Below, in pieces: positions 8,712 through 15,750 of a stretch of 64,000 nucleotides of DNA. Position numbers and translations under genes: made by a program. How positions within the stretch are numbered: the first letter of the stretch is position 1; each line of letters opens with the position of its first letter. The notes below the pieces were generated by a model. That model did not search any database. It saw nothing but the letters and a program-made list of their open reading frames with translations, and was not told where the DNA came from. The DNA lies in contig NZ_CP077769.1 in NCBI RefSeq assembly GCF_020386615.1, positions 5,877,501-5,941,500 of the forward strand, given 5' to 3'. The DNA is from Chitinophaga pendula (GTDB lineage Bacteria; Bacteroidota; Bacteroidia; Chitinophagales; Chitinophagaceae).

Positions 8712-9025
8712 AACCCAACGCTTACCAACTTCAGTAAAAAAGTTGCTTCGGTAAGCTATTGAGTAGAAAAAAAGGATAACTTTTGCTATCTCCCTTCAAC
8801 TCACCCCATCTACCGATAAATATTCAACACCGGCCAATTCGTTTTCTTAAATGGTCACCGCGTTAGCTGAGACAAACCTGCGTATGTATCGCCAACTGGC
8901 ACATCACTAACCTTTATGTCGCTTTTGTACTATTTGCATACCCATCTTACCGGATACCTTTGCACTGTAAATAGGTAGAGTAGCGCTACTCCGTTAACCG
9001 TGTACTGTTAATTTTAAATTACCGT
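8712..9025. other. Intergenic region between peptide array and lipoprotein gene
   Basis: No gene is seen. It holds the upstream element of peptide copy C (to about 8745), a promoter for the lipoprotein at 8933-8962, and a palindrome GAGTAGCGCTACTC near 8978-8991 in the expected leader. Confidence 0.6.
8933..8962 (+). promoter_or_regulatory. Bacteroidota-type promoter (TTTG-N18-TACCTTTG)
   Basis: The -33 TTTG is at 8933-8936 and the -7 TACCTTTG at 8955-8962, spaced 18 bases, both matching consensus. It lies 63 bases before the ATG at 9026. The surrounding 48 bases (8915-8962) recur at 13876-13923 with 41 of 48 identical. Confidence 0.75.
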
Positions 9026-10603
9026 ATGAGCACTAAAAGACACTTTCGGTCTGCAATGGCAGGCTCGATACTAATTGCTGCGTTTACCCTTGCCGGATGC
9101 AAAAAGGACTATAAAGAACCCCCTGCCAGCGACCCGGTAAATTCCAAAGGAGATTATATGATCTTCAATTCAAAGGAAAAACTACGCCGCTGTATAGAAG
9201 ACCTGACCTCAGACAACCTCAGTAATGCCACTGCTATCTTACAAAGATACCAGGCCCCCGTAGGATTCCAGTCCTTGTACAATAGCAAGCAGGCACCAAT
9301 GCAGTCAAATGCAAGAACGGAACAAGCGAATACCGTCATCACATCGTATAACGGACAAGATCTCGTCCCAGACCAATACTTCGCCAGTATCCTGAACGAT
9401 AAACTGGAAGTACAGGTAGAAAATACGGTCTATAAAGTAACTAAATACGGCACCTTCATGTGTATGCCGGGAAAGCTCGCTCGTGTCAATGAGATCATTC
9501 ACGAAATGGACAAAAAGGATGGTGCTGACCTTAACCAGCGAACCCCTTCCACAGAAAACGGACCGGTACCAGCAGGTAATGAACGCAGACCAGTAAGACA
9601 GGTAGAACCAGGCATAGTCATAATGAGCGGTAACGGCGGAAATCAAAGACCTGTCCGTGGAGATACCACCAATACCGGCGGCGGTGGCGGCGGTGTACGC
9701 CCACCAAGGACCCCTCGCAATCCCGCTGATAATGATCCGGAAGAAAATGAACCCGCAGGCGGATATGTTCGCCCAGACAGGCCAGTGGGTGGCAGTACTA
9801 CCCCACCACCTCTTCCTACTCCGCTCGCGCCTGCCGTATACGACGGGCTGCCTACCTACGAATTCGATGCCCAAACATGGGCAGGACAATTGATCCAGGA
9901 CGTATTCGGAAGAACGAAACCACATTTCGAATATTTTGATAATACCCATCGCGTAAAGGTGAATTTCTATAACGTGAACTTTGGCGTTTACGCAGCAGCA
10001 GGTGTCAACGTAAAAATGCAGACAAAAGGTTGGACCGGCATCTGGCGCAAATTGGAAACAGAAGAACTACGACTAGGATGGGACGGCCTCACCCTAAAAT
10101 TCAAGATCCCAAATATGCCGCAACCACCAATACCCAAAGTAGATTTCGGCAAACTTAAACTCGGAAATATCAACCTCGATGTTGAATCTATTAGTGTTGC
10201 CGGCATCAGTCTGACACAGAAAGCACAACAAGCATTGCACGGCGCACTGGAAGGCCAATATAGAAATGGTGTCAAATACCTTTGGGATTATGTAACCAAC
10301 GCACTGGCACCTGCGCAGTTCAGTAATCAAAAGCAATATGTCCAGGCTTTCAAAGCAGTATATAAAGATGAGGTAGTAATAGCCCTCGGCAGATATGAAG
10401 AATCAGTAAAAAACACAAACGAAATCACCAAAACATTCGACTGGAACGTAGGTATCACTATCAAGTGGAACCCTGACGGTGGAGCCGTGAATCTGGGTGA
10501 TTTCCAGGGTGCCGCATATAGCTATGAAATATCCGGAGCCAGTGTATATGGCCTGTCCCAATACTATGGTGTCTGGAAAGGAGCGCGCGTTGATAAAAAA
10601 TAA
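9026..10603 (+). CDS. Lipoprotein of unknown function with Gly/Pro-rich linker
   Basis: This 525-residue protein has a lipoprotein signal peptide: lipobox TLAGC with Cys at about residue 25, then KKDYKEPP. Residues about 50-165 form a first module. About 170-270 is a low-complexity linker rich in Gly, Pro, Arg and Asn (for example GGGGGGVRPPRTPRNP). Residues 275-525 form a second module with repeated aromatic and glycine-rich strands, ending in a Tyr-rich tail (YSYEISGASVYGLSQYYG). I do not recognise either module. The two-domain layout with a flexible linker suggests a surface-exposed or envelope protein. It has its own promoter and terminator, so it is monocistronic. Confidence 0.8.
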   Translation: MSTKRHFRSAMAGSILIAAFTLAGCKKDYKEPPASDPVNSKGDYMIFNSKEKLRRCIEDLTSDNLSNATAILQRYQAPVGFQSLYNSKQAPMQSNARTEQANTVITSYNGQDLVPDQYFASILNDKLEVQVENTVYKVTKYGTFMCMPGKLARVNEIIHEMDKKDGADLNQRTPSTENGPVPAGNERRPVRQVEPGIVIMSGNGGNQRPVRGDTTNTGGGGGGVRPPRTPRNPADNDPEENEPAGGYVRPDRPVGGSTTPPPLPTPLAPAVYDGLPTYEFDAQTWAGQLIQDVFGRTKPHFEYFDNTHRVKVNFYNVNFGVYAAAGVNVKMQTKGWTGIWRKLETEELRLGWDGLTLKFKIPNMPQPPIPKVDFGKLKLGNINLDVESISVAGISLTQKAQQALHGALEGQYRNGVKYLWDYVTNALAPAQFSNQKQYVQAFKAVYKDEVVIALGRYEESVKNTNEITKTFDWNVGITIKWNPDGGAVNLGDFQGAAYSYEISGASVYGLSQYYGVWKGARVDKK

Positions 10604-10627
10604 CAGGAACGATTACGATAAAACTCG

Positions 10628-10660
10628 AAAAGAGCGGGAATAAATATGTCCCGCTCTTTT
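10628..10660 (+). terminator. Intrinsic terminator after the lipoprotein gene
   Basis: A 12-bp stem (AAAAGAGCGGGA / TCCCGCTCTTTT) with a 9-base loop starts 25 bases after the stop. Its A/T flanks allow termination on both strands. Confidence 0.85.
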
Positions 10661-10778
10661 CACTTACCTTCGATACCACCCAAAAAACCTATAACGGAAG
10701 ATAAACACGAAATACTCGAAAAGCTTGGGAAGATGCAGCAAATTACCGACTTTGCAGGATCAGCAAACCTTCACGTAA

Positions 10779-11333
10779 ATGCCCATTGCACTAAATGATA
10801 TCAATACCCCCAGGCTAACCCTCCGTTTATTAGGCGACGATGTAACGACAGCCTGCCTCAACGAAGAGCTTCCTACCGCAACTCAACTGCTACATGCCGA
10901 CATCTCCGAGGAGTTCCTGGAACACCCCAGCAGCTTGAGACACGACCAGTATCAGCTACAACAAGACCCAGCATACCGCCCATGGTCTTCCAGGGCCATC
11001 ATACTAAAAAGCGAAAGGAAAGCGATCGGTTTGATACGCTTCCACGAACGCCCTCACGCCGAAACAGAAAAAGAATACAGAAAAGATGCGGTAGAATTTG
11101 GCTATCGTATCCTCTCCTCCTATAGGAGAATGGGATATGCCAGAGAAGCCGTCCTCGCCATGATGGACTGGGCACAGGAACAATTCCAGGTACATCGCTT
11201 CATCGCATCTGTATCGCCAGACAATGAACCCTCCACTAACCTGGTAAAATCCCTCGGCTTCAAAAAGATTGATGAAGCAATAGACGAAACAGATGGACTG
11301 GAGTATGTCTTCCTGCTGGAAAGAACCACATAG
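10779..11333 (+). CDS. GNAT-family N-acetyltransferase (RimJ/RimL-like)
   Basis: This 184-residue protein opens with INTPRLTLRLLGDD, a typical RimJ/RimL start. Acetyl-CoA-binding strand and helix features are visible in VEFGYRILSSYRRMGYAREAV (about residues 110-128), followed by IASVSPDNEPSTNLVKSLGF, the usual GNAT motif B. It would transfer an acetyl group from acetyl-CoA to an amine, often a protein N-terminus or small molecule. The substrate cannot be told. It is monocistronic, with a hairpin at 11373-11395 downstream. Confidence 0.88.
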   Translation: MPIALNDINTPRLTLRLLGDDVTTACLNEELPTATQLLHADISEEFLEHPSSLRHDQYQLQQDPAYRPWSSRAIILKSERKAIGLIRFHERPHAETEKEYRKDAVEFGYRILSSYRRMGYAREAVLAMMDWAQEQFQVHRFIASVSPDNEPSTNLVKSLGFKKIDEAIDETDGLEYVFLLERTT

Positions 11334-11372
11334 ATCACATCCCAGGTACCTCCCATACGATATGAATAACCT

Positions 11373-11395
11373 CCAGCAGTCGCGCTGACTGCTGG
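11373..11395 (+). terminator. Hairpin downstream of the GNAT gene
   Basis: A 9-bp perfect stem CCAGCAGTC / GACTGCTGG with a 5-base loop lies about 40 bases past the stop. No T run follows, so it is a weak terminator call. Confidence 0.45.
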
Positions 11396-11470
11396 AAATC
11401 CCATAGAACCACACTTCCTCACTTTGTTAAAAAAACCTGTTGAAAATACACTTGCAAACATCCTGACAAT

Positions 11471-11497
11471 AAAAAGGCGTAGTGACACCACTACGCC
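11471..11497 (-). terminator. Terminator for the 12.9-11.5 kb minus-strand operon
   Basis: GGCGTAGTG / CACTACGCC stem with a T run on the minus strand (AAAAA at 11471-11475 on plus), 34 bases past the stop of the membrane protein. Confidence 0.8.
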
Positions 11498-11530
11498 CAA
11501 TAACTTATAAAAGCACTATAACTTGAAAAC

Positions 11531-12019
11531 CTACCTCAATGGAGGCTTTACCACAGAGATCAATACGATCAGGAAAAATACGATCAATTGCATCGGTACT
11601 ACTAGCTGAAGCGTATGGTGATTGGTCAGGAACAAAGGATCTTGTAATATCGCTGGATCACCTTGGTCCAGCAACGAAAGATTCACCAGCATCTTACGCT
11701 CCGTATAGAACATCCCGAAAAGGATCATACCGATCGTTAATAACAATTTCAATACAATCCAACGATGACGGAACAATCCCCAATGTGTCAGCATACCATT
11801 CAACAACCCGGTAAAGAAACTGCCAATACCTCCCCAGCCAATGACATTCCAGGCAATGGTACGCAGATTCTGATAAGTGGTACGGGAAGCTCCCAGATCA
11901 GTCAGCTCCATACTATTGATCAACGGTAACCACGCCAATAATCCACCCATCCACAACGTCACACAACAGATATGTACCGTCTTTAACACTTTTGTGCCCG
12001 TAGGACCGAATTGCCACAT
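11531..12019 (-). CDS. Four-helix integral membrane protein (DUF2269/CopD-like)
   Basis: This 162-residue protein has about four hydrophobic segments: VHICCVTLWMGGLLAWLPL, VIGWGGIGSFFTGLLNGML, WIVLKLLLTIGMILFGMFY and a C-terminal LVVPMQLIVFFLIVLISVV. A His in the first helix (KTVHICCV) is typical of CopD/DUF2269-like membrane proteins that may bind haem or metal. The cytosolic function is not known. It follows the SMP-30 gene by only 13 bases and is probably its cotranscribed partner. Confidence 0.75.
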   Translation of the reverse strand: MWQFGPTGTKVLKTVHICCVTLWMGGLLAWLPLINSMELTDLGASRTTYQNLRTIAWNVIGWGGIGSFFTGLLNGMLTHWGLFRHRWIVLKLLLTIGMILFGMFYTERKMLVNLSLLDQGDPAILQDPLFLTNHHTLQLVVPMQLIVFFLIVLISVVKPPLR

Positions 12020-12032
12020 AACATGATAGTTT

Positions 12033-12938
12033 TTATTCTACGCCTTTTACACTCATTTTCAAGGTATAGATAGCCGGCGACGCCGTAATAAACAACAATT
12101 GCCGGTCTTTACCACCAAAACAGATATTCCCTACCCATCCCGATGTGATAGGAATATATCCCAGCTTCTTCCCTTGCGGGTTATAAATAGTAACCCCCTT
12201 TCCTGTAATATACAGGTTCCCTTGTGCATCAAGTGTCATCCCATCATTACCGTGCTCCAGGAAAAGCTGACGCCCCCCAAGATGCCCGTCGGCCTGTATT
12301 TCGTACTTATACGTCTTATTAGCCGCAATGTCTGCCACATACAGATACTTACCATCCGGCGTGCCTACTATGCCGTTAGGCTGCTTCAATCCCTCTTCTA
12401 CAATAATAGGCTGCTTCGCCCCCTTCGGTAAATAATACACACGCTGCTCCTTGATATCCGGCGCTTGCCGTGTCCAGTAGTCGCGCTGATAATATGGGTC
12501 CGTAAAATAAATACCGTCCTTTGCATCCGCCCAGAGATCATTAGGTCCGTTAAACTGCTTACCACCAAAATTATCCAGCAACACCGTCACTTTTCCCTTA
12601 GGACTAATAGACCACAACTGATTGTGTTCATCCGCACAGGTCAACAGGTTACCCTTCCGGTCGAAAACCATTCCGTTAGATCTCCCCGCCTTATCCGAAA
12701 ACAAACGCAGCTGGCCATCTACACCATACTCCCAGATTTTATTGTTCGGCTGATCCGTAAAGTAGATATTCCCCTTCCGGTCTACAGCAGGACCTTCCGT
12801 AAAAGAAAACTGACGGGACACCTCCTGCAGCGTAGCACCCTTTGCCACCACTGGGATAGTATCCAGTCCTTGCCCATAGGCCCAGCCCGTTATCATGAAT
12901 AGCACCAGACTAATACCTGTACCTTTTCTCTTGCTCAT
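12033..12938 (-). CDS. SMP-30/gluconolactonase family protein, exported
   Basis: This 301-residue protein has a signal peptide (LVLFMITGWAYGQG) followed by a six-bladed beta-propeller of the SMP-30/LRE type. Metal ligands expected in this family are visible: Glu in FSFTEGPA, Asn in FNGPNDL and Asp in GNDGMTLD. Repeated strands such as GNIYFTDQPNNKIWEY and DGIYFTDPYY are blade motifs. It likely hydrolyses sugar lactones in the periplasm. It is the first gene of a two-gene minus-strand unit with the membrane protein at 11531-12019. Confidence 0.9.
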   Translation of the reverse strand: MSKRKGTGISLVLFMITGWAYGQGLDTIPVVAKGATLQEVSRQFSFTEGPAVDRKGNIYFTDQPNNKIWEYGVDGQLRLFSDKAGRSNGMVFDRKGNLLTCADEHNQLWSISPKGKVTVLLDNFGGKQFNGPNDLWADAKDGIYFTDPYYQRDYWTRQAPDIKEQRVYYLPKGAKQPIIVEEGLKQPNGIVGTPDGKYLYVADIAANKTYKYEIQADGHLGGRQLFLEHGNDGMTLDAQGNLYITGKGVTIYNPQGKKLGYIPITSGWVGNICFGGKDRQLLFITASPAIYTLKMSVKGVE

Positions 12939-13010
12939 AATTACACATTTATACGAAAGTTAAACATCACATTCCAATTATACCAGCCTCTCGCAACTTT
13001 TTAACCCACA

Positions 13011-13040
13011 TTTGTCTCACCGGCATTTTTTGTATCTTCC
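13011..13040 (+). promoter_or_regulatory. Candidate promoter (TTTG-N18-TATCTTCC)
   Basis: TTTG at 13011-13014 and TATCTTCC at 13033-13040 have the same 18-base spacing as the promoter at 8933-8962 and lie 37 bases before the ATG at 13078. The -7 box departs from consensus in the last two bases. Confidence 0.5.
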
Positions 13041-13077
13041 ACTAAAGATCCCTGTACAATAAAAAAAATGCCAACTT

Positions 13078-13824
13078 ATGAAATCGCTGATACGATTCCT
13101 TTCCTTATTGTATGTTACACTACACCTGTTTATTAATACCCAGGCACAACAGGATAGCGACACGAGCAACATCCTGATCCTAAAAATGGAAGACGTAGTA
13201 CCGTCAGGCGCACAGTTGCTTGGCAACATAAAAGTTACAGACAAAGGTTTCAAGATAAAATGCTCCTATGACCAAACGATCGCAGCAGCCAAGGAAAAAG
13301 CACGCAAAAAAGGTGCTAATCTCATCAAGATCACCGAGCTAAAAACACCAGACATGTGGAGCACCTGCTACCGCTTGTGGGCAGATGTTTACAAACTCGA
13401 CGACCTGGCGTCTGTGAATGTCAGCAGCCAGCACAGAATAGATTCAATTGTCAGCACATTGATCCCCGAAAATGCAGACTATGCCTTGTTATATGTCTAC
13501 AGACCCAGCTCAAGTATGGGAGTAGTAGTGCAATACAACCTGCACGTAGAAGACTCCGTAGTATGTCGCATAAAAAGTGGTAGCAAATTCATCGTAAAAC
13601 TCACCAATAAAGGCAATACCAAACTATGGGCCCGTACCGAAGGGCGAGACGAAGTACAGCTGAATATCCAGCCAGGTAAAGTATATTTCCTGAAATGCGG
13701 CGTTAACATGGGCGCTTTCGTTGGCAGACCCTCATTAGCACTCGTCGGCGCCAGCCCGGGACTGGAAGAGTTCAATAAGATAAAAGATACCCGGAAAACA
13801 CAAAGCGAAGATACTGTCTACTAA
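13078..13824 (+). CDS. Secreted protein with DUF2846-like C-terminal domain
   Basis: This 248-residue protein has a signal peptide (about residues 1-23, ending NTQAQQ). Residues about 35-110 form a small alpha/beta module with AAAKEKARKKGANLIKI, a shape seen in proteins that track redundant lipoprotein names. Residues about 125-240 (YALLYVYRPSSSMG, then GSKFIVKLTNKG, then PGKVYFLKCG) look like DUF2846. The biological role of that family is unknown to me. It is expressed alone, between its own promoter and a 13-bp terminator hairpin. Confidence 0.7.
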   Translation: MKSLIRFLSLLYVTLHLFINTQAQQDSDTSNILILKMEDVVPSGAQLLGNIKVTDKGFKIKCSYDQTIAAAKEKARKKGANLIKITELKTPDMWSTCYRLWADVYKLDDLASVNVSSQHRIDSIVSTLIPENADYALLYVYRPSSSMGVVVQYNLHVEDSVVCRIKSGSKFIVKLTNKGNTKLWARTEGRDEVQLNIQPGKVYFLKCGVNMGAFVGRPSLALVGASPGLEEFNKIKDTRKTQSEDTVY

Positions 13825-13856
13825 CAGCTAATAACAATCACCTATAACGAATGAGT

Positions 13857-13887
13857 AAAAGCGACATAGCATAACTATGTCGCTTTT
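13857..13887 (+). terminator. Terminator of the DUF2846-like gene
   Basis: AAAAGCGACATAG pairs with CTATGTCGCTTTT (13 bp, 5-base loop), 32 bases past the stop. The 3' arm is also the left part of the promoter repeat at 13876-13923. Confidence 0.85.
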
Positions 13888-13923
13888 ATACTAGCTACAT
13901 ACCCATCCGGCCGGATACCTTTG
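13876..13923 (+). promoter_or_regulatory. Promoter copy ending in TACCTTTG with no gene behind it
   Basis: The 48 bases match 8915-8962 at 41 positions, including the complete -7 box TACCTTTG (13916-13923). The -33 TTTG of the first copy is altered here (GCTA). No open reading frame starts downstream on this strand; a terminator comes about 70 bases later. Confidence 0.55.
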
Positions 13924-13929
13924 TATGTA

Positions 13930-14020
13930 ACAAGCCAGTTAAACATTTAACCCCACTTCGATTAGCATAACGACGCTGGCTAACCTCAAATGGAGCGGGA
14001 ATTATCACCCGCTCTTTTTT
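13930..14020 (+). ncRNA. Candidate small RNA of about 90 nt
   Basis: It is bounded by the -7 box at 13916-13923 and a rho-independent terminator (GAGCGGG / CCCGCTC plus six T, 13993-14020). The interior folds: AGCCAG (near 13933) can pair with CTGGCT (near 13975), and GTTAAACATTTAAC is a small inner hairpin. It is antisense-free, since the nearest gene ends at 14034 on the other strand. No coding potential is seen. It is inferred from promoter, fold and terminator only. Confidence 0.45.
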
Positions 14021-14033
14021 ATATCGATCAGTA

Positions 14034-15689
14034 CTAGTGCTTTAATACTTTTGTGGTCAACACCCCCTTACCTGTTTTTACAGTAAGGATATATACGCCT
14101 GGCGGCAACAAAGAAAGATCCAGTTGCTGCCCGCTATGGATATGTTTCAATGGCAATACGTTGCGTCCATTGGCATCATACACATGCACTTCCAGCTGCT
14201 GCCCTTTGCTATCTGCTACACTGATCCCCAGCTGATCCTTAAACGGATTAGGGAATACCTGCAGTTTGTTATCTCCCGCAGCTGGCTGTTGATCTACCTT
14301 TGCCTGCACCCTGGCTGCTGCCGGTGGCGGCGCCGTAATGATCAGTGAAGAAACCCGGTCATTCCAATCCGTACCGATCCACATCGAAGAACTATTCCGT
14401 ACCGTATTAGCACCTGTGAAATTGTCGTGCTCATAAAATGTTACAGTATACCCGGCCGGCAAAGTAAATGATGAAATATCATCGTTCGCAATACCCCTGG
14501 CCATCAGGTCAGACAGCCGGTAACTGCCGGCAACTAAACCAATACCAGCCCGGCCATAGTTAACATCTTTGTAGAAAAAAGACTGATCCAGGGTAGCCGC
14601 AGCTTCCATCAACATTACCCCGCTCTGCTGCGTAGAGTGGTCAGTAGTAGTACCCGGACGAGTCGTCCAGTTAGGGTTTACTAACATGTTGGTCGTATTG
14701 ATACCCTGGTTTTTCAACCCGGCAGCACTGGATGCTAGCGCATTTACATATCGCTCACGGGTGGTAGCAGGTAGATTCCCCTCTCGGGCCAGCAAAGCAA
14801 AATAACGGACGAAAATCCCCTTGAAAAGACCACCATCTCCGGCACCCGTCTCATTCGTCCAGAACACGCCATTAGCCAACCGGGTATTCACCGCATAATC
14901 AGCCGTTTTGACCGCATCATTTAAATAGCTCTGATCACCGGTGGCCTTGTACAACTCCAGACATCCGCCTATCCACGTCCCTACATTATAAGAGAATATC
15001 CAGCTTTTGTTGGTTTCGTTGGTGTTGGCATTATAAGAATCCCATACTGCACCATTTACCGGGTCCACCAGTACATTCTTCTGCCAGGTATAAATGTTTT
15101 TAGCGATCTGCAGATCCTGGGCATTACCATTCGTACGATACAACCGCACGGCAAAAATAATGGCAGGCCCATTCGCACAGGCATTGAAAGAACCGGGCGA
15201 GTCCTTCTTCCACTGGATAGCCCCTCCCCGCTCAGGATGTATCCCGGTTTTGATATCCGTCCAAAGCAGGTTAGCCACATTCAGATATTCCGCATCACCG
15301 GTATGTTCATAACTGCGTAAACTGGATATCGCCAACCATTCCATATCATCATAGTATTCATTGATATATGTATTCCCATTCCGGATCTTGATCCCTCTCA
15401 ATATGTTTTTCATCCGCTGTTTATAGACGTCAGCACGGGTACGCAGATACCCATCCGCTAATGCGTCCACAGCATGCGCATTCCACCAATAGTTGAAGTT
15501 GTCATTATTCGTATTGTTCTGCTTATAATAATTTCCATCCGCAGAAATAAAAAGTTGATGCGCACTGTTCTGTAATGATTCTGCCACAGGTCCATATACG
15601 GCCGACTGACCCAGCGAAGTATTCCAGGATAGCAGCAATGATACCGCTAACACACAATATCTTTTGAGCAATGTAGATAATAGTTTCAT
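14034..15689 (-). CDS. GH76 alpha-1,6-mannanase with beta/gamma-crystallin and T9SS domains
   Basis: Order: signal peptide (to about residue 28, SLGQS), GH76 catalytic domain (about 30-375), beta/gamma-crystallin-like domain (about 385-455, VTFYEHDNFTGANTV then WNDRVSSLII), and a T9SS type A sorting domain (about 475-551, VFPNPFKDQL to PPGVYILTVKTG). The catalytic Asp pair of GH76 is present as Asp114-Asp115 in YYDDMEW. The enzyme should cut alpha-1,6-mannan, such as the backbone of fungal mannan, outside the cell. The preceding gene on this strand, a metzincin, shares the same accessory and sorting domains, so the two look like a secreted set. Confidence 0.9.
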   Translation of the reverse strand: MKLLSTLLKRYCVLAVSLLLSWNTSLGQSAVYGPVAESLQNSAHQLFISADGNYYKQNNTNNDNFNYWWNAHAVDALADGYLRTRADVYKQRMKNILRGIKIRNGNTYINEYYDDMEWLAISSLRSYEHTGDAEYLNVANLLWTDIKTGIHPERGGAIQWKKDSPGSFNACANGPAIIFAVRLYRTNGNAQDLQIAKNIYTWQKNVLVDPVNGAVWDSYNANTNETNKSWIFSYNVGTWIGGCLELYKATGDQSYLNDAVKTADYAVNTRLANGVFWTNETGAGDGGLFKGIFVRYFALLAREGNLPATTRERYVNALASSAAGLKNQGINTTNMLVNPNWTTRPGTTTDHSTQQSGVMLMEAAATLDQSFFYKDVNYGRAGIGLVAGSYRLSDLMARGIANDDISSFTLPAGYTVTFYEHDNFTGANTVRNSSSMWIGTDWNDRVSSLIITAPPPAAARVQAKVDQQPAAGDNKLQVFPNPFKDQLGISVADSKGQQLEVHVYDANGRNVLPLKHIHSGQQLDLSLLPPGVYILTVKTGKGVLTTKVLKH

Positions 15690-15714
15690 AAACGTGGGGT
15701 ATTTAAAGGTAAAA

Positions 15715-15745
15715 GCCGGAGCAAAAGCAATGCTTTTGCTCCGGC
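15715..15745 (-). terminator. 31-bp near-perfect palindrome, terminator of the protease gene
   Basis: Arms GCCGGAGCAAAAGCA and TGCTTTTGCTCCGGC flank a single base, with TTTT next on the minus strand. Directly after it on the minus strand is TACCTTTA, a possible -7 box for the GH76 gene, so the two genes may be separate transcripts. Confidence 0.75.
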
Positions 15746-15750
15746 AATAA

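Larger units (their letters stand above)
7896..8745 (-). repeat. Three tandem peptide-gene cassettes, about 290-bp period
   Basis: Each unit holds an upstream block (GGTAAGC-like element, then TAnATTCA, then GTACAAAAT, then ATG) and a 66-codon gene. ATGs are at 8096, 8388 and 8678. The TAnATTCA element may be a -7 box. The conservation covers non-coding as well as coding DNA, so whole cassettes were duplicated. Confidence 0.75.
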
